A stretch of DNA of 6,373 nucleotides from Campylobacterales bacterium (GTDB lineage: Bacteria; Campylobacterota; Campylobacteria; Campylobacterales; Sulfurimonadaceae). This document shows, one piece after another, positions 5,458-6,373 of the stretch. The translations under genes were made by a program, and so were the position numbers. The notes beneath the pieces are model-generated. The model was not told the DNA's origin, searched no databases, and saw only the letters and a list, made by a program, of their open reading frames with translations. Within the stretch, counting starts at the first letter, position 1; every line of letters begins with the position of its first letter. The stretch is from contig JAFGVR010000135.1 of assembly GCA_016937915.1 (NCBI GenBank), forward strand, positions 1-6,373, in the 5' to 3' direction.

Positions 5458-6373
5458 TATAAACCACCTACATCATTTACTATATTTTTTTCTCTACTAT
5501 AGATATATCTAGCTAAAATCTCTTCATTTTTTATATCTGGTATAAGATCACATATAAGTTTAACAACACTATTTGCATGATTTATATGTGCGGATGAGAT
5601 TTTCACCCTTTGTTTTATCTTATGACTTATTTTACTTTGAACTAAAACAAGCTCAAATATCAAATCAACCTCTTTCCCTTCTAGTTTTTCTATCATATTT
5701 GTGTATGGGAACAAAGTAGCAATCGATTTTATCGATAGATCTAATATATTTCCTTTAAAAGTTTTCCCATCACCGATAAGGTTTACAACCATATTTGAAT
5801 CAGCTATAACCCTTGTATGTTTTCTTTTTGTGATATTTTTCTCAGATAATCTAAAATCTTTAAATACAGCCAACCTATTTTTAACATCGATTTTATCTAA
5901 GTTCATCTCTATTGATTGCTCATACATATATAGTTTCAATACTGTTTTTTTCTCAAATGCCACAAGTTTTGTCTGATTTTTATCAAGTCTTAAAATTAGA
6001 CTATCATTTTTAAACTGTGCAAACTCCGCTTTTGAGCTTATCACGACACCATTATAAAGATTATAAAGTTTAAATCTTGAATTTTTAGAAGATATCAAAT
6101 CAAGCATATTTCTAAGAAGTGCATACTCATTTAACCCATTTTCCATATTTGTAACAAGGGTAGTTTTACCATCTAAAAATACATCTTTATCTATACTCTC
6201 CCTTGATAGATAATTTAACTTTTGAAGTATATAACCCAAATCAAGATTATCTAAATCGATATGAAAAATCTCTATAGGGATACAAACTTCATTTACATTA
6301 GTTAGAGTATAAAGTTTTATATTTAGCTGTTTAGCTAGATAAAGAACTTTTGTTTTATCTTGTTTTTCGTATA
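5457..6373 (-). CDS. PilZ-domain protein, 5' end outside the window
   Basis: The frame ends at TAA 5459-5457 and stays open to the right edge, giving 304 visible residues with no in-frame ATG above 6239. The TTG at 6239 that would give 260 residues is therefore unlikely to be the start. The C-terminal part carries a PilZ domain: KRKHTRV supplies RxxxR (5811-5825), and DLSIKSI (5721-5741) stands where DxSxxG is expected. Just before it is a beta-rich stretch resembling the YcgR-N/PilZN barrel (about 5830-6060). The remaining N-terminal part (6060-6373) is unrecognised. PilZ domains bind c-di-GMP and relay it to motility or envelope functions. Here the RxxxR is intact but the last glycine is serine, so binding may be weaker or lost. 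It overlaps hydB by one base, implying co-expression. It is cytoplasmic as far as visible. Confidence 0.78.
   Translation of the reverse strand, partial: YEKQDKTKVLYLAKQLNIKLYTLTNVNEVCIPIEIFHIDLDNLDLGYILQKLNYLSRESIDKDVFLDGKTTLVTNMENGLNEYALLRNMLDLISSKNSRFKLYNLYNGVVISSKAEFAQFKNDSLILRLDKNQTKLVAFEKKTVLKLYMYEQSIEMNLDKIDVKNRLAVFKDFRLSEKNITKRKHTRVIADSNMVVNLIGDGKTFKGNILDLSIKSIATLFPYTNMIEKLEGKEVDLIFELVLVQSKISHKIKQRVKISSAHINHANSVVKLICDLIPDIKNEEILARYIYSREKNIVNDVGGL
5464..5469 (-). promoter_or_regulatory. Shine-Dalgarno of hydB
   Basis: AGGTGG on the minus strand lies 6 bases before the hydB ATG, inside the final codons (VGGL) of the PilZ gene. It is a strong site that fixes the hydB start and allows both reinitiation at TAATG and fresh ribosome entry. 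Confidence 0.7.

Noticed and set aside
5721..5735. Repeated ATCGAT boxes as a possible operator
   Set aside because: They fall inside the PilZ coding motif (IDFIDRS complement of DLSIKSI codons) and are explained by codon choice.
5701..5976. Plus-strand open frame of 91 codons
   Set aside because: It is antisense to the PilZ domain, and its hydrophobic content is what the complement of Lys/Asn-rich codons gives.
6237..6239. TTG as the PilZ gene start
   Set aside because: The frame continues without a stop to the window edge, and the upstream residues look like ordinary protein, so the start is outside.

Overview
The window is AT-rich and every gene I can support lies on the minus strand. 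The [NiFe] hydrogenase large subunit of the Wolinella/Campylobacterota respiratory type, the Lys/Phe/Ile-rich proteins, and promoter-like sites that have an extended -10 (TGnTAnnnT) but no clear -35 together suggest a campylobacterotal (epsilonproteobacterial) chromosome, for example a Sulfurimonas- or Arcobacter-like organism. This assignment is inference; no rRNA or other marker gene is present.

Right part (6373 down to 1859): four genes form one tightly packed operon, read from right to left. A PilZ-domain protein runs in from beyond the right edge, so its true start is not in the window. It overlaps by one base (TAATG) with the [NiFe] hydrogenase large subunit gene. That gene overlaps by four bases (ATGA) with a gene for a secreted LolA-like protein (PF17131 type). 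The LolA-like gene abuts (TAG-ATG) a four-helix MacB/LolCE-type ABC permease gene. The coupling suggests a shared transcript, although a hydrogenase, a c-di-GMP-type sensor domain and a LolA/permease envelope pair have no textbook link. No hydrogenase small subunit, cytochrome b, maturation protease or ABC ATPase is visible.

Left part (about 1829 down to 1): an apparently independent cassette starts from its own extended -10 promoter in the 150-base gap. It consists of an unrecognised 32-codon reading frame with a good Shine-Dalgarno, an Abi_2 (AbiD/AbiF-type) HEPN protein with an RNxxxH motif, and a DUF7380/DUF4209-type protein cut by the left edge. Successive genes overlap by four bases (TTGA, then ATGA). 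A hairpin inside the small reading frame covers the whole Shine-Dalgarno of the Abi gene, so translating the small frame probably opens the Abi start. This looks like a phage-defence or toxin-type operon and is the most interesting part of the window.

There is no sign of rRNA, tRNA, CRISPR, an intact insertion sequence or a convincing intrinsic terminator. Apart from the 150-base gap between the permease and the small frame, the window is almost wholly coding.
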